A stretch of 64,000 nucleotides of DNA from Circinella minor (GCA_016758965.1 JAEPRB010000065.1:62001-126000), one strand, 5' to 3'. Counted from the stretch's first letter, positions 21,333 to 36,156 are shown. Program-made: numbers and translations. Notes: generated by a model from the sequence alone, not told the origin.

Positions 21333-24300
21333 TTACCGTTTTTGATTTCCTTCTTCTAAAGCTTTTCTTTCACGCATTTGTGCTAATAATGAGCTTGATG
21401 ACAGTGGAGTGGAACTTGGTGCTTTGAATCCAGATACTGTACCGGAGCCAAATTGTGGAGAAGCAGAGCGGGCTTCTCTTAATAGAATATTACTAATATT
21501 ATTATTACCCATATGAGTAGTAGTAGTAATAGTAGTAGAAGGAGGAGGAGTGGTAGTAGTAGAAGTATGAGGAGAAGCAGGAACTGCTGGTTCAAATTGT
21601 GTAAGTGGCGATCCAAATCGTACGGATCGTTTCTGACCAAAGCGAGGCGGGGGTGTTGATGATGTTCCTTGGTTGCTAGTAGGTAATCGTGGTGCACCTG
21701 CACTGCCTGATCTACCGGTCCAAGTAGGAGTGTTAACACCCATGGCTCGCCGTTGACGTCTTGATTCTTTTAGTGCTGCTGCTGCATTTTTAGCTACCAA
21801 TGCCGCTATTATACAAATTTACCCCCAAAAAATGGCAATTAACTTCAAAATTTCTTTCTTTTTTGTATTTCTACATATTTAAACGATTACCTTCACGCTC
21901 AACGAATACCCGATCTTGTGCTCCTGATTCCATGATACGATCATGTTGTAATGCACTTTGAATACCCGTCATTTCAAATAAGCTTTTTAACACACCATCT
22001 TCAGAATTTGATGGTTTTTGTTGCTCTTCCTGCTGCTGTTCAGTATTATTCGAAGAGGATATTGCATTGGATTGTCCATCATTATTATTCTTATCCCTTT
22101 CTTCCTCATGGCTAATATTGTGAAACGAGGAACAATAAGTTTGGCATTTGATGTTGTTAACCAAAGTGTAGTTAAGAAAAGAGAAATATTAACTTACAAA
22201 TTTTCTATACCACTCACGCCGCTCAATGTTCTTAGTTGTTGATACTCTTCATTGTCATTATTTTGTTCTCGACTTGAATTGTCTTCCCGTCCCCGTTGTC
22301 GATGCTGTTCCCTACCTCGATGATAATCATTTTCATCCGTATGCCTGCTTCGCCTTTTCTTTTTCGTTTTTTTACTACCAGGTTGGGTATCACCATATTT
22401 GATTTCAGTTCCTTTAAATAATTGACCAGTTTCGGTCCCTTGGCTATCGTCTGCACCAAGAGTAAATAAAGATCTTAAATTGCTAGCCTATAATATAAAA
22501 ATAAAAATAAAATATTAGTAACATACTAATGAAATATCCCATTATTCCAATTTAATCACTCATTTACTTTCTTTATTTTATACTTACATCAAAGAATCTT
22601 TTCTGCTTCGGGTCTTTAAGAATCTTATTTGTTAAAAATTGCTTGTAAATTTGTCGATGGTATATTTTTTCTTCAATTGTTCCACTGGTCATCAACCTAT
22701 AAATTGTCACATCTTTAGTTTGACCTAAACGCCATGCACGTTCTCGTGCTTGCATATCTGTGGATGGATTCTATACAATGTGTTTTATCGTTATTATTAT
22801 TATAAATAAAAAGATAACAAAAGATTGCTATGTATACTGTATATTTGTCTGTTATTACTATCTATGTTTATATTTACCCAATCTGGATCAAACAAAATTA
22901 CTCGATCAGCACCTGTCAAATTTAATCCTAGTCCCCCAACCTTGGTTGTTAATAAGAATACATAAACGTTTTCATCCGTATTGAATTCATTCACAAGACT
23001 CATTCGATGATGAACAGGTGTTGTACCATCCATACGGCGATGTTCATAACCAAGATCTCGTATCATCTTTTGTAAGATATCCAACATTTGTCGTGTTTGA
23101 CTAAATAACAAAACCCGATGCCCTTGGGTTTTCCATAAATTCAATAATGCTCGTACAACCACCATCTTTCCACTTTTTTCAGGATCACCGTAAGTTGGGT
23201 CCTAAAAGAGATATTATCAGACCATTAAATAAATGTCTATTTATCTATATCATTTTTCTGTGGGTCTATATACATATATACTTACCGATTGTGACTTCGT
23301 GATATTAAGAATATCGGGATGATTACAAATTTTGCGCACAACGTCAATTCCATATAAGACTTGTCGTCGATGTTCCAGAATTTGATCCATGTCTTTGGAA
23401 TGAATAAAGTGAACATAGGATTCACGTTGTGTTGGTGTAAGTTTACAAAACAAAACCTATCATTACATAAATATAATAATTTATTTAGTTAGAACGCTGC
23501 ATAACTTCCTTATTTCAGTGTATATGTATATACCTGTTCGCTCTTTTTTGGTAAATCAGCAGCTACATCGACCTTCATTCGCCTCAAAAGGTACGGATCA
23601 ATTAAATCACGTAATACACAAGCACATTTATAGGCTGTTTGTACTTGAACATTGGATGCATTGGCATACCCACCGATATTAATAGGTACAGAGAATTGTG
23701 TTTGAAATACAGGTAACGTCTATATATTCAAATCAGTTATCAAGCAAATTAATTAGCTATTTTAGTCGCTCCCATAGTAACTTTATACACTATAATTTTG
23801 ATAATTCAATACTTTACCCCGAGTCTTCCTGGAAAAATGAAATCAAATAACGACCAGAGTTCCTTAAGATTATTCTGAATAGGGGTACCGGACAAGATAA
23901 TTCTATGCGATGTCTATACAATCACTAAATATATTGCTTCTTTTTTGTACATAGTTTTCTGACATTTTTTTTCATACTCCCTTTCTTATTACCTTAAATC
24001 GTTTACAAGCTAAAGTTGCTTCTGAATCAGGATTTCTAATCTTATGGCCTTCATCCAATACAACATAACCCCATTTCTGTTTAAGCAATACCTCTCGATA
24101 CGCGTGTACACCACTATAAGTTGTTATTAAAATTCCTCCTAATTGAACATATCGCTCGACAAGTGCGACAGCCCTTTTCCCGGTTTTAGTTGAGTAAATA
24201 CTGGCTTTAAACCGTCTTGGTGTTTTTCTTTTCTTCTTATTAGGACGCAAACCACGTCTATCAGGTTCAAATTGATCTTCGTCAGATGAATAACGTCCCC

Positions 24301-26677
24301 GAGGTACTATTTCATTTTCTTCTCCAAATTGTTCATCTTCATCGGAACTCGTTGATGATCTTTTAACCTTTGAACGTATCCCACTACCACTAGAATGAAG
24401 TACTGCAACTCGAATAGGTGGCCACCAACGATGAAATTCCTGAACCCATTGATTCATAAGGGTTGCTGGACAAACAATGATAGATGCTTTACCAGGACCA
24501 AGAATTTTTGAATAATATAAACTGGAAAGGAATGCAATAATTTGAACAGTTTTTCCAAGACCCTATCATCAAAAATATACTAGACTTGTTAGTCATTTCA
24601 ATTTCATAGTAGTGCTTTTTTTTTGGTTTTTATCCATATGTATATATACCATTTCATCGCCAATAATACCACCCACGCGTTGACAATGCAGTTCCCATAA
24701 CCACTTTACGCCTATTATATATATATATATGTATATATATATACGTCCGTGTGTCGATTAAAATATACTGATATATGCTATATTTTTCCTGTCCTCTCTA
24801 AACCGTTTCATACTTACATGTTTTTTGATAACCAAATAATTCATTCCATAACTCACCGGGAATTTTCATACCATCGTGTAGCTCCTCGTCGTCATATGAT
24901 GGATGGGGTTGAAAAGGTTCTGTTTCTGGATCAAACTCATGTCGACTTTCTAAATCTTCCTCCATTTCATCTATTGATATTCTTCGTTGCTAAAACAATG
25001 TATGTGTATCAACATTTTTGTTCAGATAAATGGCTTTTATACGTATATATAATATAATCTTAAATTATTTTTTTAAAAAAAAAATAACTTACCGACTCAA
25101 TTTGAGAACGCATTAATTTACGTTCATGGATCCATTCATTAAGTCGTTTCTAAAGCAAAGTCCCATTCTTAAAAATTAGTTCTTGATTTTAGATTCTATA
25201 CTTTTTCTGTGAGAAGAAGAAGTTCATGAAATATAAGTTTTGTTACCTGATAGATAGATTCCCGACCGTCATCTTGCATGAGTTCATAGAGGGCTGACTT
25301 TTTTTCACCTTCTTCTTCTTCTGCACTATCCATTGTATCATCCTCATCTCCAATTTCTTCTGGAGGAGTCTCATATTCCTCATCTGATGTTGACGTAGTA
25401 GCAGTAGTCTTTCGTTTTTTTCCTTTAGATTTTTGTTTTGTAGCAATGATTTTACGATTGACAAATGATTTAGCTTCAGCGCGTGCTTGTACAGGTTCAA
25501 CATAATCCTCATCATCTTGATCATCAGGGGTTTCTTCCTCTTCCTCTTCTGCCTCTGAGTCACTTGTTTCCGGTATTGGCCTTGAGCCTTTCAAATCACG
25601 TCGTGGAATCAATGAGCCACTACTACCAGGTAAAAATAACGATTCTAAAAAGAAATATTTTGGCAGGTAAGAACTTTTCAATAAATTTTTCTTCAACTGG
25701 GTTACCAAGACCAATGTAACAGTAAAAAGTGTATAATCTATATACCTGATCGATTTATTGCTGAACTTGATGCTGTTGAAGATTCTGCATTTTGTGGTAA
25801 TGAATCAAATGGTGTGATTTTTCCAGTACGAATAAGAAAATTTCTTAAAGATTCTCCTTCTTGTCGTTGATTTTTATCTAATACTATATGATAAAACAAA
25901 TGCATCGGTTTTTCTTATCCAACTCATATATGTGTATAAAATCTATGTGGGATAAGAAAATAATCTAATCAAACCATACCCTTATCTGAAGCTGATTGTT
26001 TTCGAGCTTGATCACGATCTTCCATTCTTTCTTTAATTTCATGCTCATCTTTTCTAGCATTACTTAATCGAGAAGCCTAAATAACATAATCAAAAAATTC
26101 AAGTCATTTAATACTAGACTTGTATCTGATAAGCCGTAGTACATATATATAATATACCTCTTCATTAATTTTTGATAATAATCGTTCTCTTTGAGAGGGT
26201 ACTGTAACCTCTTTTAACTTTGACTTAAGTTCGATTAATTGTTTTTGTGCAGCACTAAAAAACACAAACACACAGTATAAGTTGTTCAACAATAAATTAT
26301 TTATAATAATAATAAGAGGTTTCTAATACGAACGATTTTTGACTACGCGCTTTCTCGAGTCGTTTTTGATCTAGTGCATCGTCACGATCAGCAATCGCTT
26401 TGTCGGCCTTATTTTTTTTTTATTGTTTCAAAGAAGAAATAAATGGAAGGGTTGGCATATATATTCCAAGAGATTTTTGCTTTTTTATTTGTTATAATAT
26501 TATTATTATTACCTGGGCCATGATCTTGTTCTCGAGGACATTTTGATCAACCAAGTTAACACCCAAATCATGTAGTTCATTGTCTATTACTGAATTATTC
26601 AAAATGTCTTCGTCTGGTATACTGATAACTGTATCAGATAAAGGTGAACCGTAATCGCCGTCAGAATAATCACTCAT
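21333..26677 (-). CDS. RAD26: Rad26/CSB (ERCC6) DNA-repair ATPase
   Basis: SWI/SNF-family translocase that recognises stalled RNA polymerase II and starts transcription-coupled nucleotide-excision repair. Eighteen exons join in phase to 1,257 residues. Boundaries: 26513-26677, 26334-26407, 26158-26254, 25980-26076, 25746-25883, 25247-25644, 25093-25149, 24818-24989, 24650-24711, 23993-24562, 23818-23913, 23534-23719, 23286-23456, 22878-23201, 22588-22770, 22198-22487, 21891-22111, 21333-21805. Motif I is DEMGLGKT (about 418-425). The Walker B box is the subfamily-specific DEGH (590-593, in [11 protein letters not shown]). Next come [37 protein letters not shown] and motif [13 protein letters not shown]. 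The N terminus and a middle segment (about 250-340) are highly acidic with nuclear-localisation-like KGKKRK. A charged insert of roughly 60 residues interrupts lobe 1 (about 473-530). The C terminus keeps [10 protein letters not shown], typical of Rad26/CSB. Confidence 0.95.
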
Positions 26678-27712
26678 TTTTTGTTACTGTTGAAAGTTAA
26701 ACAAAGAGAATGAAAAAAAAACCGTAAGATAGCAACAGAAACTGTTTTTCGCTGCGGCGTGATGACAACAAGTTTCTGCTTTACCTCTTTGTTTTTAAAA
26801 CTCAAAACTTGCAATGATTATGTCGTACCAGATCCTAATAGAGTATAACTGTAGACCCATTTTTACACAGTTGCATCAAATTAAATACTTTCTGTAAATA
26901 TTATTACTCGGATCTTTTTATGATAGTAAAACTACAATGAAATCAAATGCTGTATTATAAAAGTTATCTTTACAATCTGTACCCAACGAAAATAAAAATA
27001 ATATTAGAGACGATATACTAAACAAACATAATAGCTACAGTATCATAGCAATAAAGTTTGATGTATACTATATATTTTATCAAGATAGCAATCAATTTCA
27101 TATCTAACTTATTAGGTCATCAATTACATAAGTTAACATGGATATGGTCAATGGCACGTTATGATTGTTTTGTTCCAGTTGTCAATAGATAGGAATACTA
27201 TTGAAAATAATCTTGTGCAAAATCAATATTGCATGGATAAATATAAATAGATGGCTAAACGATCATCCTCCAATAAGCATTATTCCCAATTAATATACAT
27301 ATCTACATGTGAAATGTAACCCGGACCCTGCACTTTTTATATAATCTCATGCTGAAATTCATTTTATCCGAAATTGAGCGACGCTGAGTAAGACTAAATA
27401 ATATGTACAAATGTTGGGAAAACACATCTTCATTCCCTTTTTAATAAACCATATGTGTTTTTTAACTTATCGACCAAATGGAAACCAGATATAAATAATA
27501 TATGAATGTATATTATATACTACTGACATGCGAAATCAAACTTTATAAAATCTTTTAAAACAAATCGGTCTAAATTGATACCGTTTACTACGGAAGAATA
27601 AATGTGTGGGGAAGATTGAAGGTAGGAGAGAGGGAACGGAAAAACTGTTGTTATTGTTGTTATTTTGTTTTTACAATATCATAGAAAAATCATGAAGAGA
27701 AAATTCTCTCGT
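26678..27712. other. Upstream region of RAD26; no gene seen
   Basis: 1,035 bp between the RAD26 start and the adenylate kinase stop, both on the minus strand. It is A/T-rich with no coding-like frame and no repeat. The RAD26 promoter should lie at its left side. Confidence 0.5.
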
Positions 27713-28892
<1,180 letters not shown>

Positions 28893-31224
28893 TATGTTTC
28901 GTGCTTTTGTGTGTATGCAAAAGTGAGGATAAAAAAAAAGAGAGGAGAAGGGTGGGTTAACAGGGGACCTCGAAATTTGGGAAAAGCTTTTTTTTTGTTC
29001 AGTTAGAGCTCTCTAACTTTACCCCGGTCACAACATCTGTACCAATCACGGCGTTTATGCTTTTAAGCGTCGGATATCATTGAATGGCAGTATTTTTAAC
29101 AGATCAAAATAAGAGATCTTCTATGGTTCCTATAATTATTTAATTCACTTTATTATCTCTCTCTTTCTCTATATCTAACTATTCTGATTATCCTCTTTAT
29201 ACTGAGAGCCATACACGGATTCTTTACCTTAATATCTCTAGAGTAATCAAGTGCTGTGTGATAAACAATTTTTTCTCCGCTCGTCATGACAACAAAATTC
29301 CTTTTCATTTTATTTATCGACATCGTCTGTAGTTATGTTATACTATAAAGATACAAAAAAAGAATATATTATTATAGTCAGTAGAATGAATCGAGAACAT
29401 GGGAAGGAAATATATTTAACGCTTTTCACATCTGTCATTTTCTTTTTTCTTTAATTAAAAAAATAATAATATTCTGTACTGGAATAAAACAATTGATGAT
29501 GATGTAATATCTATCAAGGAATTTAATTCCGCATTGTGTTTCCATTTTTGGAAAAGTGGTATTTCACTTATGTCAAACATCCAATTTTGCTTTTTTTTCA
29601 AATTAATAAGATAGTGTGATATATATAACGATTCGGTTAGATACATTTATAATTATTTTCCAAACTTCCAGTCTTTTGCTATAAATTATATGTAGAATAA
29701 TATTTATATTAAGTTTACTAGTGCATATTTTAACCAGTGCGGCCCTGTGGTAATAATAATAAATCCTTTCATCAGTTTGCACATAAAATTAAGAAACTTT
29801 TATGCACCTCTGCTTTTGAATAACTGAAACTGGATTATTTTGCCAAAACGTTTTTGCGTATATAAAAAATATATTCTACGTATATAGTATTTTTATTTAT
29901 AGTGATGAGATGAATAAATAATATTTGATCATATGTTGTGTCGCATATATTTTATGGAAACGAACAACAAAAATCAGTTTTATGATTATGATCATAAAAA
30001 TAAATTAGAGTGTGCCAGATTTTTAAAAGAAAATATGTAGGACAAGTGATACAATACCCCTTTTTTTTGTTTTTCACATGACAGAAGAATAATAAATAGC
30101 AATAATACCAATAATGGTATTTTAGTATGCTCACTACATAATAATGTTTTCAGTCGTTCAATGTAGTAGAAGGGTTAAACAATCATAAATTTAGTACTCT
30201 TGTTATTTTTCTTGCTTACCGTTTATTAATTTTTTATTTTTTACTACAGCGACAATTGACAATGTATAATTCATCGTAATTATTATATTTACCTAAAAAT
30301 GGTACCTAGAACTTAAGTGGCCGGTGACCTCGATTTATTATACAGTAATAAAATAATAATAAAAAAAGTCAAATATGAACTGCGTTACAGGATTTTACAT
30401 GATTTCGCGGGATTTATTTAACAAGATTTTACAAGATTTATAAAAAAAAAATTATAGTGTTTGCTATCCTTATGGCGCTATTGCCACATCAATATGAACA
30501 TTACGTAAATGAATAAATTACATTTCTTGTGTTGGTGTAAAACTACTGATAAAATGCTATATCATTGTTAATTGTTCGCTCAAGCAACGTTGTTGTCAGA
30601 TGTGTGCTTGTGTTTGAAGGGTTGTGACTCATCGTACCAAGAGTTAATCGTCCGAACTATTTTTCATGATAACCCTTATATGTGCGCTTTATTATATGAT
30701 GATTATGGAATGTTTATAATGAATTATTAGATTTTGAAAGTACTAATATTTTAGTTATTGTATATGCGTAGTACGTTTCTACGTATACTAATAAAAATCA
30801 GTGTACTTGTTAATTGGGGGAGGATGTTATCATTGTTAAAGTACAAGGTTTTTTGGGATGCTGAGTGCTTAAAAACATATTTATCATACAGTTCAAATAA
30901 GAAGAGATAGCAAAAACTTGGATAGTGTCCATTTTGAATGTGCCTATGCAATTCCTTTTCAAAGCATACGTACTTGACCTCTTTTTGAATACAAGATAAA
31001 TTGACTTGTTAGTGGAACGTGTTCTACTACTTTTTAAAGTCATAGTGAAATCAATGAAAATAAATAAAAACACGAAAAGACCCCCCCCCCAATAAAAAAC
31101 ATTTGATTTCAATAGCTCTTCTTTATAGGTATTAGGGAGTTTGACAAATGTTAAGATCTGCGCTGAAAAATAAAATAGGTATTTGTAATGAGTTTTATGT
31201 TATCGTCGCAAAATACAGTAAATT
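28893..31224. other. Gene-free A/T-rich DNA upstream of ADK1
   Basis: Contains the ADK1 promoter near its left edge and otherwise poly-A/T tracts, TAATAA microsatellites and a C10 run near 31081-31090. A 100-codon minus-strand frame at 30810-31112 has low-complexity composition and no motif. No supported gene. Confidence 0.6.
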
Positions 31225-31550
31225 ACCTTTAAACCAGAAAGATTTTCATATCCTTATTAAAATATCGGTGACTTGAAGATAAACCTATCATCAGCGATCT
31301 TGCCCAAATATTTATTTTATAATTTTTTTTACGTACGTATTCTATTTTATACACCACTACTTTATTAATGGTAATATCAATTCTATGAGCTTGCTTAAAT
31401 GTCATATCAACTTTTTGCTTTATTAATTCTTTTACCTATCCATATCATCTTTGTCATCAAGCGAAAGTCTATCAAAAAAGTGTTGGCGATAACAGCTTTT
31501 TCCGCCGGATTCATATCACCACTTTTTACTTCTTCTTCCTTGTCAGATAC
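31225..31550 (-). pseudogene. Decayed coding fragment, unrecognised
   Basis: The minus strand gives consecutive protein-like blocks in shifting frames: SDKEEEVKSGDMNPAEKAVI, then FFDRLSLDDKDDMDR, then VKELIKQKVDMTFKQAHRID followed by ITINKVVVYKIEYV. The hydrophobic and charged spacing is that of a real protein. At least two frame changes and a stop interrupt it and no start is visible. I do not recognise the family. It resembles the relic at 8255-9060 in style, but I cannot show they are related. Confidence 0.4.
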
Positions 31551-33622
31551 CTAATTGTGCTACGTGTATTGGTATAATGTCCACCTCCATAAATTTATAC
31601 AATACTCACCACTCTTCGTATCAATACATACTTTGTTTTTGTTGTGAATTTATTAATTAATAAAATTACAAGTCTATTACTGTCAATATATTATGAATAT
31701 TACAGTATTTATCATTTTTATCACGATAAGTTAAGCCCCAATGGCAATGCTATCATAAACAACTAGGTACAGTAGATGAACTTTCAGCTTTTTATCTTGT
31801 ACAGCTTAATCTAATTTTTATCTAATCTTTCAGTATGTTCTGTAGCTGCCAGTTTAACCAACATTTTTATTACTATTATTGTTAAACCGGTACGAATTTT
31901 CACATATGGAGAATATATTAGCTTAGCTGATAATTACTGCAATTATCGGCTGACAGATAACATATCTTGTTATCATCTTAAAAGTGATAGAAATATAGCA
32001 TACGCTACATAATTTCTTTTCATGTTCAAATTTATATCAATCAAGATATCGAAACACAGTGAAAACTATGCAAGTTATATAAATAGCGCTGTGAAATATA
32101 TTTGTGTATTGGCAGATTTTCCTATATCTTCTGAATATGTATCTTTTTTCTAAGGTGAAAAGGCTAAGCTGAAGACAAAAGTTAATTCCACGAGTTTTAT
32201 ATAGACAAACTATACAATCAAAATAATCCTATGCTTTTCTCCATGCTGCTCTTACTACTACGGGTCACATAATAATAATAATACAGTTCTGTACGAGCTC
32301 ACAATCAATCATGAGCGGGTTCATTTTACTGTAGTAATTATCAATATTATTTCATACTTAATTCATGAATATGAACCTGAACAACGTAAATATTCACATG
32401 CATATCGTTCTTTTATATTATTATAAAGGTCCGAGTGTAGTAGTTAAATAATAAATATAGAATTCAAACAGAAAACTCTGAACGAAAATCGCTGTAATTC
32501 ATCATTCCAAGAACATTTTGATTGTAGTGAAATAATATGTTGTTACTGAATAAGCGTGCGTGTTTTATGTGACCATTATGTAAACATGGATTTAAATAAA
32601 ATGAATAATCTTAAACACAACAATCTTGTCAGCAATAACTCCACTGGTAATTATCATATAAATCTATATCAGTATCAAGCTTAATTATGTAATATAATAA
32701 TACTACCAAAGGTTGAATATAATGCTTTATTTTTTGGTGACCATCAATAAAGTCGGGCCGAACAGTTTTTTTTGATATTGGTTACGAAAACAAATTATAC
32801 TACTAATAATAGATGCTGTCAATTGATCCTCTTACAGAACAAAAAAAAATGGCGCGCAATAAAACACTTTTTACTCACTTCCATTTGAATACATTTCTCC
32901 ACCCAAAAAAAGTATATGGGATGAAAAAATAGAAAAAAGGTAAAAAGACTATAAATAAGCGCTTTTAAAGTTATAATGTTCGATAAATAAGTAATTAATA
33001 ATAATGAATAATAAATAAATAAGGTGGTGTTGCAAATTATGTTACACGACTCTCATTGGTTTATCACTGGATGCATTGATAAATTAATTAAATAACTTAA
33101 ATAATTTTTCGCGCATCTATAAACCAATTAAGAATATGAGAGTTTAAAAAAATCCACTTTTACAAATATGTCAATACACTATCGTCATTTGTGATTCAGA
33201 GAAAAAATATCACCCAACCAAAAAAAAAAAGAGTCGTCATTGTCATCGTGAAAGCTAAAAAAAATGCTAAACGGAAGCGGAACACTTTTAGTTTACCGAA
33301 AATTTCTATACTGGCAAATAATATGAAAATGAAGGTTATTGACATGCATATTATCCATCACTAGTTATTTCACTCGATTTTCAGTTTATGTCATAACAGT
33401 AGATTGATCAAAGGGGTTGTAGGGGTTTTTCTTGCCAATCAGAACGTTTACCATAGCAACGATATATATAGAGGCTATTACTATTAAAAAAATGAGTTGT
33501 TGGCCAAAGAAAACGTGACTTGCTTACACCAAATGAAGCGCCAATGCAAAACATAGACCCGCCAGAATGCAAAATTCGCTGTCAGTTTCTGCAACTTCTC
33601 GTCAAACACATTTAAAGAAAAA
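31551..33622. other. No gene seen; holds second copy of the palindromic repeat core
   Basis: A/T-rich DNA. Around 31877-31950 about 75 bp resembles 7208-7285 (shared TAAACCGGTAC, TCACATAT and ATAATTACTG-like segments). The right end contains the GPN3 promoter. No other structure is evident. Confidence 0.5.
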
Positions 33623-35410
33623 ATGTAAGATTGATCGATCGATTCTTCAAAAGTATTATGTCCATTAGATCATTAATTTTAATTTTAATTTTATTATAAT
33701 ATTTTAGGGGTCGTCATTGTCAACTCGTCATGGGGCCAGCTGGCAGTGGAAAGGTAATTATTGGCTTTTTTTTAGTATATTACAATAAGGAAAAAAAAGA
33801 TCGATCACATGAAAGAGATTTATTCTTTTCAAACGATCAATATGAAAAGAAGGAAATGAATGAGGAGTGTATCAATGCAATTATATTTAAGGAGGAGAAA
33901 CGTGGATTTTAAGGAAAAATGAGAAGAAAAACAGGGAGATCTTACTTTATAGGGGGTGAAGAAAAGGTTTTATGATATGATATTTTGTGATTAATAATAG
34001 AAACTAAAAAAATACTCATATACAAAAATAAATAAATAAATCTGTCAATGTGATTTTTTATCATTATTATTACTTTTACTAGTCCACTTTCTGCGCAACA
34101 ATGATGACACATATTCAAACTACAGGTCGACGAGCACATCTTGTAAATTTGGATCCTGCTGCAGAACACTTTGAATATGAACCAACCATTGGTAAGAAAG
34201 ATTACTACCTTTTTTTTCGCTTAATTATGATATTTTATGCTTTCTATATGAAAAAAAGATAACTAAAACAGAATGTTAATTTATGAAAAGATATCCGAGA
34301 GTTGATCACGTTGGAAGATGTCATGGAGGAACTGGATTATGGTCCTAATGGCGGGCTGATCTATTGTTTGGAGTAAGGGATAAAAAAAATGAAATTTAAG
34401 GAAAATGACAGGCGATGTAGTGTGTTTATATATGCATATATATTTATGTATCAGCTAACAAAAAACAAAACACGTGTACTATAATAGGTTCTTACTGAAT
34501 AATATTGATTGGTTGGAAGAAGAGATCGGCAACTATGATGACGATTACTTGATTATTGACTGTCCAGGTCAAATCGAATTGTATACGCATTTTCCAATCA
34601 TGCGTCGTATATGTGAAACTTTGGGTCAATGGAATATGCGTATTTGTGGAGTATATTGTCTTGAATCACAATTTATTGAGGATAAGGCTAAGTATTTCTC
34701 TGGTGTCCTTAGCGCCATGAGTGCTATGGTGAATATGGAGATTCCACACGTGAATGTGATGACCAAGATGGATTTAGTGGAAGGGGATTATGGAAACGCA
34801 AAGAAGGATAGTGAGGATGAAGATGATGCTGCAGATAATAATGAGGATGATAAAAAAAAGCGGCGACGAAGGAGAAGAAGACGTATGGATAAAGCGTTGA
34901 CAACTCGTGAATTAGAACGTTATCTCGATCCTGATCCATTGCTTATTGCAGAGGAAGCAGGTATTGTTGAACAAGAGCAAGGAAGCATCAACGCGAATTC
35001 GAGGAGTTTCAAATTCCAGGCATTAAATCAGGCCATTGTACAACTGGTAAGTGCACACACATATATCATGAGGGGGGAAGAAAGAGATAACGAGAGGAGA
35101 GAGGGAGAGCTGTTCACAAAACGGCGTAACGCCAGGTTTGTTTGATTTATATTAACACTTTATTAATTATTTATATCACAGATTGACGATTATAGTATGG
35201 TCAGCTTTATACCTCTCAACATCACTGATGAAGATTCAGTCGAATACGTATTGTCCACTATTGACAACGCTTTGCAATATGGAGAAGATTTAGAACCAAA
35301 GGTAAACCATATATGGCTTTCTTATTCAATATAATAATATTTGAACTAACAATTAAATAATTTTTATTTTGTTTCTTTAGGAACCAGATGATAAGATTGA
35401 ATACGAATAA
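33623..35410 (+). CDS. GPN3: GPN-loop GTPase 3
   Basis: Essential GTPase needed for assembly and nuclear import of RNA polymerase II, acting with Gpn1 (Npa3). Seven exons (33623-33624, 33708-33753, 34083-34191, 34291-34372, 34488-35046, 35182-35301, 35381-35410) give 315 residues. The start codon is split by an intron: AT before GTAAGA, G after the acceptor. Motifs are the P-loop GPAGSGKST (10-18), [16 protein letters not shown], the diagnostic Gly-Pro-Asn loop in YGPNGGL (70-72), [11 protein letters not shown] (104-114) and the base-recognition [10 protein letters not shown]. The C terminus has [13 protein letters not shown] and [15 protein letters not shown]. It is about 30 residues longer than human GPN3, because an acidic run then a stretch of eight Arg is inserted after the TKMD motif. 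Intron 2 is unusually long (329 nt). Confidence 0.95.
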
Positions 35411-36156
35411 AAAAAAAAAGAGCCACTTTGACAGAGGAAAAAAAGGAGTACTATAGTAAATTGCTGTTTTTTTTGGGGGGGAGAGAGTGATAGAAGATTT
35501 AAGTAATAGATATAAGGGAGAAAGAAGAGTAAATTTATGGTGGGTGGGTTACTTTGTGTGTGTAAAAAAAAATGAGAAGAGGGAGTGATCTTATAAGACG
35601 TTCATTGTCCCACAAAAGCACACTTCACCCGATATTGAAGCGGAGCACGGTACTATTACATATGCGAAATTTTGTTGTGTGCTACCATCTAAATGACTTT
35701 TTTCCTTTCCTCTGATACCGCCATTCGCTTTTTATTTTTATTTTTTGCCTCTTTTTTTTTCTCTTTTCTTTACCCATCCTTTTGTTTATAGCTTCTTTTC
35801 TCACCTTCCCCTTCCAAATCATCACTAAAGAGTAGTTTTCACTCTATTTGATGTATTAATCGTTTTAATCGCTCTTATATTCCTGTTTCTTTTCTTCTTC
35901 CCCGTCAACGGCTGCTCTTTGTTACTTTGTACATACAGTCTTTCACCAAAAAAAAACCCATTAACCTACTTCTATTGTTATCAACCTTTTTTGTACAATC
36001 TTCTTTTTTTTCTTTGCAGCTTAAAACCCTCCTTTAAGTTTCTTTCATCTTCTTAAACCACTGTCTTCGATACATACAACAGCTATATTTTATACACACG
36101 ATCCCTACTATACCACCCTTCACTTATATAATACATCATAAAAGAAAATATAAACC
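35411..36156. other. Promoter and 5' leader of the Bni4-like gene
   Basis: 746 bp. From about 35690 to 36130 the plus strand is strikingly pyrimidine-rich (long C/T tracts with TTTCTTT and CCTTCC), as is common in fungal promoters and 5' leaders. No coding signal. Confidence 0.5.

Noticed and set aside
30810..31112. 100-codon minus-strand frame in the ADK1-GPN3 desert
   Set aside because: Hydrophobic and low-complexity start across the C10 run; no conserved pattern, no adjoining exons.
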